Under the pieces are notes generated by a model. It saw nothing but the letters and a program-made list of their open reading frames with translations, was not told the origin of the DNA and ran no database searches. Below are positions 8,379-16,214 of a stretch of DNA of 64,000 nucleotides, one piece after another. The translations under genes were made by a program, and so were the position numbers. Within the stretch, counting starts at the first letter, position 1, and each line of letters opens with the position of its first letter. Source of the stretch: Paludibacteraceae bacterium (GTDB taxonomy: Bacteria > Bacteroidota > Bacteroidia > Bacteroidales > Paludibacteraceae); contig JAFVTU010000017.1 of NCBI GenBank assembly GCA_017503075.1, positions 1 to 64,000 on the forward strand. Direction: 5' to 3'.

Positions 8379-8777
8379 ATGAAAAAAGTATTCTTACTAT
8401 TGGCTGTTTGCACAGCGATGATAGCACATGCAAACACGTACCAGTATCTTGTATTTACCAATACGGAAGGTACTAACACTGCTTTTAGCGTGAATAATCT
8501 TACATTGAATGTGGACGGTAGCAATTTGCAAGTAACTAACTCAGATGGAACGGTTAGTGTGCTATTGACTGCATTGAAATCAATGCAATTTTCGGAGGAT
8601 GGTACTGTAAGTGCAGTAGAGAATATTTTGAATGCAGATACTCCTGTGCAAGTATTTAGCGTATCGGGCACTTCGCTTGGTGTGTACGGTTCGCTGATGG
8701 AGGCGGCTCAAACGTTGAAGGCAGGTGCGTATGTGATTTCTGATGGAAGTGTAACGCAAACCATTGTAGTGAAATGA
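8379..8777 (+). CDS. Small exported protein preceding a carbohydrate-binding protein
   Basis: The protein has 132 residues with a signal peptide ending near AHANT (about residue 19). The mature part is a small beta-rich protein. Its C-terminal half (TPVQVFSVSGTSLGVYGS, LKAGAYVIS, QTIVVK) has the strand pattern of a short T9SS-like tail. Its stop codon overlaps the next start by 4 nt, so it is translationally coupled to the DUF4353-type protein and probably works with it at the cell surface. I cannot name the family with certainty. Confidence 0.6.
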   Translation: MKKVFLLLAVCTAMIAHANTYQYLVFTNTEGTNTAFSVNNLTLNVDGSNLQVTNSDGTVSVLLTALKSMQFSEDGTVSAVENILNADTPVQVFSVSGTSLGVYGSLMEAAQTLKAGAYVISDGSVTQTIVVK

Positions 8778-10747
8778 AAAAGATAATTGTATTGATAATC
8801 AGTTGTTTCGTTATTAGTGGACTCCTGAATGCTCAAACGCTGAATGTGCAAGTAGGGCAAGTGAACTATCAATTTCCTGCCGACCAAGCAGGGGTGATGA
8901 ATTATGCTGAGGGTACTACATTGACAATTATGAATAAGGTGTTCACCTTGGCGGATGTAGCAACGATGTATGTGGATGAGTCAGCAGTGAAAGATAACAC
9001 GGTAGCAGTAGCGTACAATGGGCAGACGGTTGCTATTACTGTGGCAGGCAATGTGGCGCAATACTTGACTATCACCACAAGTGGCGCACATGTGAATATA
9101 GAGCAAAGTAGCGAGTTAGCAGAAGAAATAACTTATACACTGTCAGGTAGTTCTGAGGATGGCGAGTTTTATATGTCGGGTTCGTATAAAGCGACTGTGG
9201 AGTTGAATGGATTGACATTGACCAATACCAATCCTGTGACTTCGGGTGCTGCTGTGCATATCCAAAATGGCAAGCGTATCAAGGTGAAAGTATTGGAAGG
9301 CACAAGCAATACGCTCGTAGATGCTGCTAATGGTTCGCAGAAGGGTGCGTTGTATGTGAAAGGACATCCCGAGTTCTCTGGCAAAGGTACACTGACTGTG
9401 ACTGGAAATGTGAAGCATGCGATTAAATCAGGTGAGTATATGACGGTGAAGGATGCTACTCTCGTTGTCAAATCTGCTGCAGGTGATGGTATCAACTGCG
9501 GGCAATACTTCTTGATGAAGAGTGGTGTGCTAGATATTAGTGGTGTAGAGGATGACGGCATACAATGCGATATTGATGACACTGATGTTGGTTCCACAGG
9601 CGAAACGGCTGACCACGAGGATGAGGATAGCGGAAATATCTATTTGGAAGGCGGACAGATCACCATCAATACAGCGGGTATTGCAGCCAAAGGTGTGAAA
9701 TCGGAAGGCGATTTGATAGTGAAGGGTGGAGTGATTGATATTACTACCACAGGAAACGGCAAGTGGGATGAAGAAGATGTGAAGACTAAAGCTGCTGCTT
9801 GCTTGGGAAGTGACGCGAAAGTGGTAATTTCTGGTGGTACATTGACTTTGACCAGCACAGGTGCTGGTGGTAAGGGTATCAACTGCGATGCGGCATTTGA
9901 ATTGTCGGGTGGCGAGGTGACTATCGTGACCAAAGGTGCGTTGTACTATCACGATGGAACGACGGAGAATACGAATTATACCGGCAATACGGATAATGTG
10001 AATAGCGATTACTATTCATCTTCCAAAGGTGTGAAAGCCGATGGTGCGATCACTATTTCGGGTGGAAAGATTAGTGTGGCTACCGCAGGTCGCAATGCGG
10101 AGGGTATAGAGAGTAAGACCTCGATTTTGATTTCTGCTGGCGAAGTGACAGTCAATTCGTATGATGATGGTATCAATGTGGGTGGCGATGGCAGCGATTT
10201 GATTATCTCAGGTGGTTATGTGTATTCGCGTGCGATGAATAACGATGGTATTGACGGCAATGGAAATGTGTATGTGAAGGGCGGTTTGGTGTATGCTATT
10301 GGAGCGAACTCGCCAGAGGTGGCTATTGATGCCAACTCAGAGGAACAGAAGAAACTGTATGTGCAAGGTGGTACTTTGATTGCCGTTGGCGGATTGGAGA
10401 GTGGTGCACAAATCTCAGGCGGAACCTGTAAGCAAACTACATCTTTTACAGCAGACAGTTGGTATGCTTTGTATAATGGCAGTGAATTGGTAGCGGCGTT
10501 TAAGACTCCTACGGCTACTACATCAAGCTCGGGTGGTGGTCGTCCTGGTGGCGGTCCTGGAGGCAGTGGAAGTAAGAAACTGGTGGTATATACCTCTTCT
10601 ACTCCTGCGTTGAAGTCGGGTGTGACGGTTAGTGGCGGCACGGAGTATTTCGATGGCGCAGCCAATATCGGGGGTACGGTCAGTGGTGGTTCCTCTGTGA
10701 CATTGAGTGATTATACTAATAGTGGTGGTCCTGGCGGAAGACCGTAG
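8774..10747 (+). CDS. Secreted DUF4353/Cthe_2159-type carbohydrate-binding beta-helix protein
   Basis: The protein has 657 residues with a signal peptide ending near LNAQT. From about residue 120 it shows repeating GDGI/DDGI/KGVK strand-and-turn units (GDGINCGQYF, EDDGIQCDIDDTD, AKGVKSEGDLIVKGG, NAEGIESKTSILIS, DDGINVGGDGSD, NNDGIDGNGNVYVKGG). This is the signature of the Cthe_2159 (PF14262, DUF4353) right-handed beta-helix family. A characterised member binds acidic polysaccharides such as polygalacturonate with calcium, and the acidic turns here fit calcium binding. A Gly/Pro-rich segment (GGGRPGGGPGG) and Gly-rich C-terminus follow, with no obvious T9SS tail. It is coupled to the upstream small exported protein. 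Confidence 0.85.
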   Translation: MKKIIVLIISCFVISGLLNAQTLNVQVGQVNYQFPADQAGVMNYAEGTTLTIMNKVFTLADVATMYVDESAVKDNTVAVAYNGQTVAITVAGNVAQYLTITTSGAHVNIEQSSELAEEITYTLSGSSEDGEFYMSGSYKATVELNGLTLTNTNPVTSGAAVHIQNGKRIKVKVLEGTSNTLVDAANGSQKGALYVKGHPEFSGKGTLTVTGNVKHAIKSGEYMTVKDATLVVKSAAGDGINCGQYFLMKSGVLDISGVEDDGIQCDIDDTDVGSTGETADHEDEDSGNIYLEGGQITINTAGIAAKGVKSEGDLIVKGGVIDITTTGNGKWDEEDVKTKAAACLGSDAKVVISGGTLTLTSTGAGGKGINCDAAFELSGGEVTIVTKGALYYHDGTTENTNYTGNTDNVNSDYYSSSKGVKADGAITISGGKISVATAGRNAEGIESKTSILISAGEVTVNSYDDGINVGGDGSDLIISGGYVYSRAMNNDGIDGNGNVYVKGGLVYAIGANSPEVAIDANSEEQKKLYVQGGTLIAVGGLESGAQISGGTCKQTTSFTADSWYALYNGSELVAAFKTPTATTSSSGGGRPGGGPGGSGSKKLVVYTSSTPALKSGVTVSGGTEYFDGAANIGGTVSGGSSVTLSDYTNSGGPGGRP

Positions 10748-10752
10748 GGGGA

Positions 10753-10856
10753 CGCCTCGGAGGGGCTATAGGACGCCTCTGCGAGGCTATGGGACGGCGT
10801 TCCGCCTATAGGACGCTCGTTTTGCGAGCTATGGGACGCGGCAAAGCCGCTATAGG
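10753..10856 (+). repeat. Tandem array of five small hairpins with constant linkers
   Basis: Directly after the stop at 10747 come five units about 20 bp apart joined by the linker TATAGGAC or TATGGGAC. The stems differ but each is self-complementary: GCCTC/GGGGC (10754-10766), GCCTC/GAGGC (10775-10787), GGCG/CGCC (10796-10806), GCTCG/CGAGC (10815-10829), GCGGC/GCCGC (10838-10850). Loops are 3-5 nt. Keeping base pairing while changing sequence is a sign of selection on structure, or of an unusual copying mechanism. No protein is encoded. Confidence 0.8.
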
Positions 10857-10899
10857 TTATAGGCGAAAGGCGAGAGGCGATCAGGCGAAAGGAAAAGGG

Positions 10900-10930
10900 A
10901 ACGGTTGCACGGAGGTGCAGCCGTTTTTTT
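10900..10930 (+). terminator. Intrinsic terminator
   Basis: AACGGTTGCAC (10900-10910) pairs with GTGCAGCCGTT (10914-10924, one G-U) and is followed by a T run. It closes the carbohydrate-binding transcript after the hairpin array. Confidence 0.85.
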
Positions 10931-11037
10931 CTCCATAAAAACGGGGGCAGTACAAGGGATCTTATGGCGAGAGTTGCTAAATAACCTAAGAATCACTAAA
11001 GATTTATAGACAAATAAAGGGTTTCGTTTTGGAATAG

Positions 11038-11068
11038 TTGCATAATTCGTGAAAAAATTGTACCTTTG
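11038..11068 (+). promoter_or_regulatory. Bacteroidota-type promoter
   Basis: TTG at 11038-11040 and TAccTTTG at 11061-11068 are 20 nt apart. The ATG of the sensor gene lies only 8 nt after the -7 element, so the leader is very short. Confidence 0.75.
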
Positions 11069-11076
11069 CCGTCGAA

Positions 11077-12507
11077 ATGAAGAAACTAGTATTGTTGATA
11101 TGGTTATTGGCTATTGGGTATAGGCTATTGGGTATAGGCAATGGGCAATTGGCGGCGGGGAATGGGTTATTGGGAAACAATGATCCGTATGCTTTGCGTC
11201 AGGAGGCGTTGCATGATATTGATAAAGGCAGATCAGCTGATGCACAGAAAAAACTGATACAAGCATATGGTCTGTTCTTGGCGGATGAGAATTGGGATAT
11301 GGCATCTATGTGCCTGTATGAGAGGGCAATAGACTATATGAACATAGGCGATTGGGGGAATATGAAGGTGCAATGTGAGGAACTGAAGTCGCTGAATAAT
11401 CAGCACCCTTCGACCATGGTGGCATACAACTATCACTCGGTAACGTCGGGGTATTATTCGTATGTGGAGGATAGCATACATTTGGCGATTGAGCATGGGT
11501 GGAGCGCAATAGATGCCTTGGAACAGATAGATGATCCTGCGGCATATAATATTGTGCCTGTGTGGAGCTACTACAATATGGCATTCTTTTATGATGTCTA
11601 TTTTCACCCCTCAATGGTGGATAGTGTACGGCATTATTTGGGTCGTGCGCGCGCGTCAATAAAAGATTCGCGCACGCGTAAGGACTCGTTGGAGGCACTG
11701 ATTAGTATTGTGGATTTGGAGGCATGGCAAGAGTATTATGAGAAGGATTATGCGGAAGCGGAGTCGATGATGACGCATGTGCTAGCGTTGATAGATACTG
11801 TGGCGGTAATTTCGCCGAATACGATCGTGACCGAGCGTGGTGAGGCGTATAAGTTCCTGGCGATGATTTATGAGGAACAAGGGAAGTGGCAAAAAGCATT
11901 TGCCTATCAGCAGAAGGTGCTGGATAATAATGAGTTGCGCTATGATGAAGATAAACGCCGAGTATTGCAAGAGGTGCAAACGCAATACGAGGTGGAAAAG
12001 CAACAACTGGAGATGGATAAGTTGGCGGCGGAGAATAGTAGGGGCAGATGGTTACTGGTGGCGTTGTGGCTATTATTGCTATTGTTGGTGATAGGCTATT
12101 GGCTATTGGTGCTGGGGCGGCGGAATGCAGAGGCGAAGTTGTATGAGGCTGCTTTGGAAGCAGATAATATGCGCCAAACGATTCAGAGTCTAGAAAGTAA
12201 GACGGATGTAGATCCGTTGATGATATTGGTAGATGAATTGGTAGCGCAGTTGGAGAGTGGTGCTCGGCGCGATTATGTGGAGCGGACGGTGCTGCAGTTG
12301 CGTGACTTGGATTTAGGTCATATACAGGTGATGCTGAGTCACGGTAAGAAGATAACGACGATGGATAAACGGTATATCTTGTGCTTTGCGGCAGGTATGA
12401 CGGTGGAAGAGGTCGCAGATTTCATGTCTTTAGAGCCAGCGAGTGTTTATACGGTTCGCTATCGTTTGCGTAAGAAATTTGGTTCTGATTATCCATTTTT
12501 GTATTAA
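11077..12507 (+). CDS. Transmembrane TPR sensor with C-terminal HTH
   Basis: The protein has 476 residues. A signal/anchor segment opens it (residues 1-20). A periplasmic TPR-like region follows, including GEAYKFLAMIYEEQGKW. A coiled coil and a transmembrane helix (around 327-348, run of Leu) come next. The cytoplasmic part ends in an HTH: MDKRYILCFAAG, then TVEEVADFMSLEPASVYTV and RYRLRKKF. This is the Bacteroidota pattern of a one-component membrane regulator. The cytoplasmic half is homologous along about 100 residues to the separate protein at 12631. Position suggests it controls the operon that follows. The N-terminal and membrane segments are partly encoded by simple repeats, which is odd. 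Confidence 0.75.
   Translation: MKKLVLLIWLLAIGYRLLGIGNGQLAAGNGLLGNNDPYALRQEALHDIDKGRSADAQKKLIQAYGLFLADENWDMASMCLYERAIDYMNIGDWGNMKVQCEELKSLNNQHPSTMVAYNYHSVTSGYYSYVEDSIHLAIEHGWSAIDALEQIDDPAAYNIVPVWSYYNMAFFYDVYFHPSMVDSVRHYLGRARASIKDSRTRKDSLEALISIVDLEAWQEYYEKDYAEAESMMTHVLALIDTVAVISPNTIVTERGEAYKFLAMIYEEQGKWQKAFAYQQKVLDNNELRYDEDKRRVLQEVQTQYEVEKQQLEMDKLAAENSRGRWLLVALWLLLLLLVIGYWLLVLGRRNAEAKLYEAALEADNMRQTIQSLESKTDVDPLMILVDELVAQLESGARRDYVERTVLQLRDLDLGHIQVMLSHGKKITTMDKRYILCFAAGMTVEEVADFMSLEPASVYTVRYRLRKKFGSDYPFLY
11111..11138 (+). repeat. 14-bp tandem duplication inside a signal sequence
   Basis: CTATTGGGTATAGG occurs twice in a row (11111-11124 and 11125-11138), with related words after it and again near 12090-12108 (GGCTATTGGCTATTGG) in the transmembrane segment of the same gene. 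The unit is not a multiple of three, so the two copies are read in different frames, both hydrophobic. Confidence 0.65.
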
Positions 12508-12588
12508 AATATTCCAAAAATCTTTTATTTTTTTTAGTATATAGGCATTTGTCTATATTTGTCTATATGAAAATAAGCAAAAAAGCAG

Positions 12589-12596
12589 TACTTTTG
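12589..12596 (+). promoter_or_regulatory. Promoter -7 element before the HTH gene and SPFH-caspase operon
   Basis: TActTTTG at 12589-12596 matches the -7 consensus, 34 nt before the preferred ATG. No TTG sits at the ideal distance upstream (the nearest TTTG is at 12558-12561, 27 nt away), so the promoter may be weak or need an activator. No other promoter is visible until 24708, so it may drive everything from 12631 to 24688. Confidence 0.55.
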
Positions 12597-12630
12597 CGGC
12601 ACTATTCTAAAATTTGGATAGGTGTATGCT

Positions 12631-12948
12631 ATGCAAAGTAAGGTGCTAATCATTCAAAATTTGCTAACTCAATTAGAGGGCCAAATTCGTACTTCAGCTC
12701 TTTCTCAAGAACTGAAAGGTAGAACTTTGGTCGCAGTTCGTGAGGTGGATATAGAGTTGATTTTGAATCTATGCGAGCGTGCGTCTACTCCATTAACGAA
12801 AGGTAATCTGCTGTATATAATATGTTTTTTGGCTGCTATTGACACTCAGGTCATTGCTAGTATTTTCCATGTAGAGCCAGCGACTGTATATACTGTAAGG
12901 TATCGTCTCCGTTCACGCTTTAATACAACTAGTGTGTTTCCGTTTTGA
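12631..12948 (+). CDS. Stand-alone HTH protein, homologue of the sensor's cytoplasmic half
   Basis: The protein has 105 residues from ATG 12631; an in-frame GTG at 12622 is possible. It has no signal peptide or membrane helix. It aligns throughout with the last ~110 residues of the sensor at 11077: RTLVAVREVDIELI versus RTVLQLRDLDLGHI, and EPATVYTVRYRLRSRF versus EPASVYTVRYRLRKKF. It is therefore a free DNA-binding unit, likely made by partial duplication of the sensor. It could compete with the sensor, form mixed dimers with it, or act as a constitutive regulator of the operon that begins 48 nt downstream. No biochemical role is known. Confidence 0.7.
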   Translation: MQSKVLIIQNLLTQLEGQIRTSALSQELKGRTLVAVREVDIELILNLCERASTPLTKGNLLYIICFLAAIDTQVIASIFHVEPATVYTVRYRLRSRFNTTSVFPF

Positions 12949-12996
12949 AATAGAGCGGAGGAATGTTGTTTATGTATTCAATCAAAATCTAAGTTT

Positions 12997-14220
12997 ATGG
13001 GTTTGTTTAATAAAAATCGTACTGATGGTCAGACCTTTGACGGTCAAGGTGATGCTCGTAAGGGCTTTATTGACAATGTGTTTGTGAATTTGGAGAAAGG
13101 TTGTTTGGTACATCGTTATCCATACGACAACCTCTCTACGCACGCGAAAGTGACGGTGCAAGAGGGACAACAGATGGTGTTTATGTCGGAAGGCATGTAT
13201 TCGGAACTGTTTGAGCCTGGCGGTCATGTGTTGTCCACGAATAATATACCATTCTTGGAGAAGATCATGAATATCCCATATGGTGGTGATACAGTGTTTA
13301 AGACATCGTTATATGTAGTAAACACTACTCGCCAACGTTTCGCAGGTGACGAAGGTGGTTGGGGAACAGGTTTGACGATACGCGATTATACGTTGGCAGG
13401 AACTCCACAAGGTGTGACTATTGGTGTGGGTGCGTTTGGTACATATGAGTTTCGTATCACGAATGCGATAGCGTTTATCCGTGAGTATTTGGGAACGAGC
13501 CATGAGTTGTATCTAAATGATTTTGTGGATGAGTTTACATCGGCAGTCAGTCAGCGTGTGACGGTGGCATTGAGCAAGTATTTTAGCCAGCAACGTGTGA
13601 GCATCACGGAGGTGAATAACTACCTGTTTGATCTGTCGGATTTTGCAAAGCGTAGTTTGAATGAGTACTTTGAGGATTATGGCGTTGAGCTGACTAAGTT
13701 TGATGTAGAGGGAATCAATCCTCACGAGGATGATCCTAATTATCAGATGGTTATCAATGCACAAGCTCAAGCTGCGAGTCGTTCGATACAAGGTTTTACT
13801 TACCAACAAGAGCGTCAGCTGGATGTGATGGAGACAGCCGCTGGCAATACGGGTCCGATGGGTGGTATGATGGGTGCTGGTATGGGACTCGGTATGGGCT
13901 TCGGCATGGGTGGCGCTATGGGTGGCATGATGGGTGGAATAGCCCAAAATGCGATGAGTGCTACTCCTACGCCTCCACCTCCTGCACCTCAAGCGGTACA
14001 GATCTATTTGTATTTGAATAACGCGCAGGCGGGTCCGTATGATATGCCTATCTTGCAGCAGTTGGTAGCACAAGGTGTATTGCGCGGTGATACACTGGCA
14101 TGGAAAGCCGGAATGCCTCAATGGGCAGCAGCGAATACAATTCCAGAGTTGGCGGCATTGTTCGTGCCAACCCCTCCTCCAATGGGTGCGCCAACTCCTC
14201 CTGTTCCACCTACAATTTAA
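12997..14220 (+). CDS. SPFH-domain protein with C-terminal GYF_2 domain
   Basis: The 407-residue protein begins with an SPFH/stomatin-like domain of the COG4260 'virion core protein' type (about 20-270; VQEGQQMVFMSEG, VVNTTRQRF, ITNAIAFIREYLG, YFEDYGVELTKFDVEGIN). A Met/Gly-rich linker follows (about 285-310), then a Pro-rich stretch, then a GYF_2-type domain (about 330-390; YLNNAQAGPYDM, GDTLAWKAGMPQWA). Such proteins assemble on membranes and can scaffold other proteins; the GYF_2 module is a protein-binding domain. It is the first large gene of a co-directional set to 24688 and probably organises the membrane proteins encoded next to it. Confidence 0.85.
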   Translation: MGLFNKNRTDGQTFDGQGDARKGFIDNVFVNLEKGCLVHRYPYDNLSTHAKVTVQEGQQMVFMSEGMYSELFEPGGHVLSTNNIPFLEKIMNIPYGGDTVFKTSLYVVNTTRQRFAGDEGGWGTGLTIRDYTLAGTPQGVTIGVGAFGTYEFRITNAIAFIREYLGTSHELYLNDFVDEFTSAVSQRVTVALSKYFSQQRVSITEVNNYLFDLSDFAKRSLNEYFEDYGVELTKFDVEGINPHEDDPNYQMVINAQAQAASRSIQGFTYQQERQLDVMETAAGNTGPMGGMMGAGMGLGMGFGMGGAMGGMMGGIAQNAMSATPTPPPPAPQAVQIYLYLNNAQAGPYDMPILQQLVAQGVLRGDTLAWKAGMPQWAAANTIPELAALFVPTPPPMGAPTPPVPPTI

Positions 14221-14226
14221 TAACTT

Positions 14227-14820
14227 ATGAAAACAAATCCATTCTACACTTGGTTGCCAGGTCTGCTGACCGTAGTGGTAACGCTTTTGGGTTTTCTGGT
14301 GTTTGCACCTGAAGAACCTGGTAAATTATTCTATATAAATATGGTATATCTTGTGTTGCTGGAAGGATTGTTCTTTGGCTGGTTCCATATGGGTAAACTA
14401 AAGAGCGACGCGGCTCAAACGCCTTATTTCAAGGTGTTTGTTGGTATGCACACGATGGGCTATTTGGTTGTCTCGTTGTTGTGGATGTTGATTTACTCGG
14501 TGTTCTTGTCGGAGAAAGTCGACTTGAAGGTCTATTTACTGGTTATAGGCATACTATCGTTGATATGGATCGTGCTAGCTAGTATTATAGGTAGTCAAGA
14601 TACGCATTATCACGCGCAGCAAACGCAGTTGGAAGATACGACGATGGATATTCGTGCGTTTCGTGATGAACTGAAAGCCTTGGCAAAAGAACATTCTAAG
14701 CCCGAGACTGAGCGTGCGTGGAAGCAACTCATTATGGAGGCAGAGTCGGTGGCACCTAAGCAGTTCGCAGCGCGTTACGAACAATTGAGAGAAAAAGCTA
14801 ACAAATTAATTAACTCATAA
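14227..14820 (+). CDS. Four-helix membrane protein of unknown function
   Basis: The protein has 197 residues. Four hydrophobic segments (about 8-27, 36-54, 76-94 and 103-121) precede a charged, probably coiled cytoplasmic tail (AFRDELKALAKEHSK, EQLREKANKL). I do not recognise the family. It starts 6 nt after the SPFH gene and is surely co-transcribed. A membrane partner of the SPFH scaffold is the simplest idea. Confidence 0.65.
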   Translation: MKTNPFYTWLPGLLTVVVTLLGFLVFAPEEPGKLFYINMVYLVLLEGLFFGWFHMGKLKSDAAQTPYFKVFVGMHTMGYLVVSLLWMLIYSVFLSEKVDLKVYLLVIGILSLIWIVLASIIGSQDTHYHAQQTQLEDTTMDIRAFRDELKALAKEHSKPETERAWKQLIMEAESVAPKQFAARYEQLREKANKLINS

Positions 14821-14846
14821 ATATTCACTATTAAAATCACACGATT

Positions 14847-16214
14847 ATGGGATTTTTTAAAGACAAATTCAAAAAAAGACGTGAGACACATGAGAATGGT
14901 TATGTATCTTTCACGCAAGATGATCTGAAAGAGAGTATGAAAACCAATCCTGCAAACGAGAAAGCGTATGAGTTCTTGGATGCAGCAATGACTACGAGTA
15001 GTCACATTACAGCAGAGGATGAGAACAAGCAAACGGTGAATATCGATGATGTATATCCATGTTCAGAGGCGGAGTGCGATGAGATGGATCGTTTGTTGGA
15101 TCGTGCACAAGCAGAAATAAAAGATCCAAATGATAAATTCTTCAAAGAGCGTTACGACGAGTTGCGCGACATTGTTGCCTGGTCAAGAAAAAAACATTGG
15201 ACATTCAAATGGTCATTGATAGCAGGATGTATCTTGTCTATCTTTATTATGTTCTATATCTCAGGCGAGGTAGCAGGCGATAGACAACGTATAGAGAATA
15301 AAGTCAATACGATCAAGAATTGGCAAAAGAAAGATACTACTATTGCGTTTGCAGATTGCCGAACAGATTCGTTGGTGTATTCCATTGCTGATGCGAATTT
15401 GCACAAAGCTCATACACTTGGTACGATCAAGATGAATTACGAAAACACGTTGGAAAAGATTGAGGACTACAAACAAAAGTTGGATACCGTTCAAGATCGT
15501 GAGCGCAAAAAATATATCAAAGAGCAAATTAAGGATTACGAAAACAAAGCAAAAGTTTATTTGGATCGCTATGAGGATACAAATGATATGAAGTTCAAGA
15601 AATATCGTAAGTCCGTAGTAAAGAGTTATAAGGATGAGTTGCGTGCTGCTCGATGGTTAGATCGTATTGTATGGCTCATTTGTATTTACGTATTGTTATT
15701 GACCCCATTCTATATTTATAGTAGTCACCAGTATGGTTACTATATTACTCGCTACCGTGCAGAGCGCGCAAAATTGGATAAATTCCAAAAGATTGGATTT
15801 GCTTTTGCGTCTTTCTTGTTGGGCGCAAGTTTGGCTTTGCAGTTCTTCCCGGAAACGAAGGTAACCACCATCTATAGTGGCGGTAGAACAGAAACGCATA
15901 CCGAGTCTAATCCGTTGGATATCGCTATTATGATTTTGAAGTTAGTCTTGCTTGCTGCTGCAGCATGTGTATTCAGTTTCGTATGTATCTTCATTATGAG
16001 TTATGTGACTATTACTGCTTTCAAACGCAATCATGACTGGTCTAAAGTGGCAGCCGCTACGGCAGCATTAACCAGCAAGGCGACTGAAGTTGCTGGTAAA
16101 GCGGGTGAAGTCGCTAAGAAAGCAGCTACTAAGGCTGTAGAAGCAGCAAACGAGAAGATTCAACAACAAAAAGCATTGAAGAAAGATGGCAACACTGAAG
16201 ATCCTAAGATGTAA
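14847..16214 (+). CDS. Multi-pass membrane protein with coiled-coil loop
   Basis: The 455-residue protein has a charged N-terminus, a transmembrane helix near 115-136, a long charged coiled-coil loop (about 140-265), three further hydrophobic segments (about 272-290, 313-332, 357-390) and a Lys/Ala-rich C-terminal helix (KAGEVAKKAATKAVEAANEK). No enzyme motif is visible and I do not recognise the family. The reading frame overlaps the next gene by 29 nt, indicating tight coupling. Confidence 0.65.
   Translation: MGFFKDKFKKRRETHENGYVSFTQDDLKESMKTNPANEKAYEFLDAAMTTSSHITAEDENKQTVNIDDVYPCSEAECDEMDRLLDRAQAEIKDPNDKFFKERYDELRDIVAWSRKKHWTFKWSLIAGCILSIFIMFYISGEVAGDRQRIENKVNTIKNWQKKDTTIAFADCRTDSLVYSIADANLHKAHTLGTIKMNYENTLEKIEDYKQKLDTVQDRERKKYIKEQIKDYENKAKVYLDRYEDTNDMKFKKYRKSVVKSYKDELRAARWLDRIVWLICIYVLLLTPFYIYSSHQYGYYITRYRAERAKLDKFQKIGFAFASFLLGASLALQFFPETKVTTIYSGGRTETHTESNPLDIAIMILKLVLLAAAACVFSFVCIFIMSYVTITAFKRNHDWSKVAAATAALTSKATEVAGKAGEVAKKAATKAVEAANEKIQQQKALKKDGNTEDPKM

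Noticed and set aside
10753..10856. CRISPR array
   Set aside because: Units are about 20 bp, with no unique spacers of ~30 bp and no cas genes nearby. The variable parts are self-complementary stems.
11233..12006. Antisense frames over the TPR sensor gene
   Set aside because: They are rich in Cys, His and Pro, lack starts in a good context, and mirror the plus-strand sensor gene, which has clear TPR and HTH domains.
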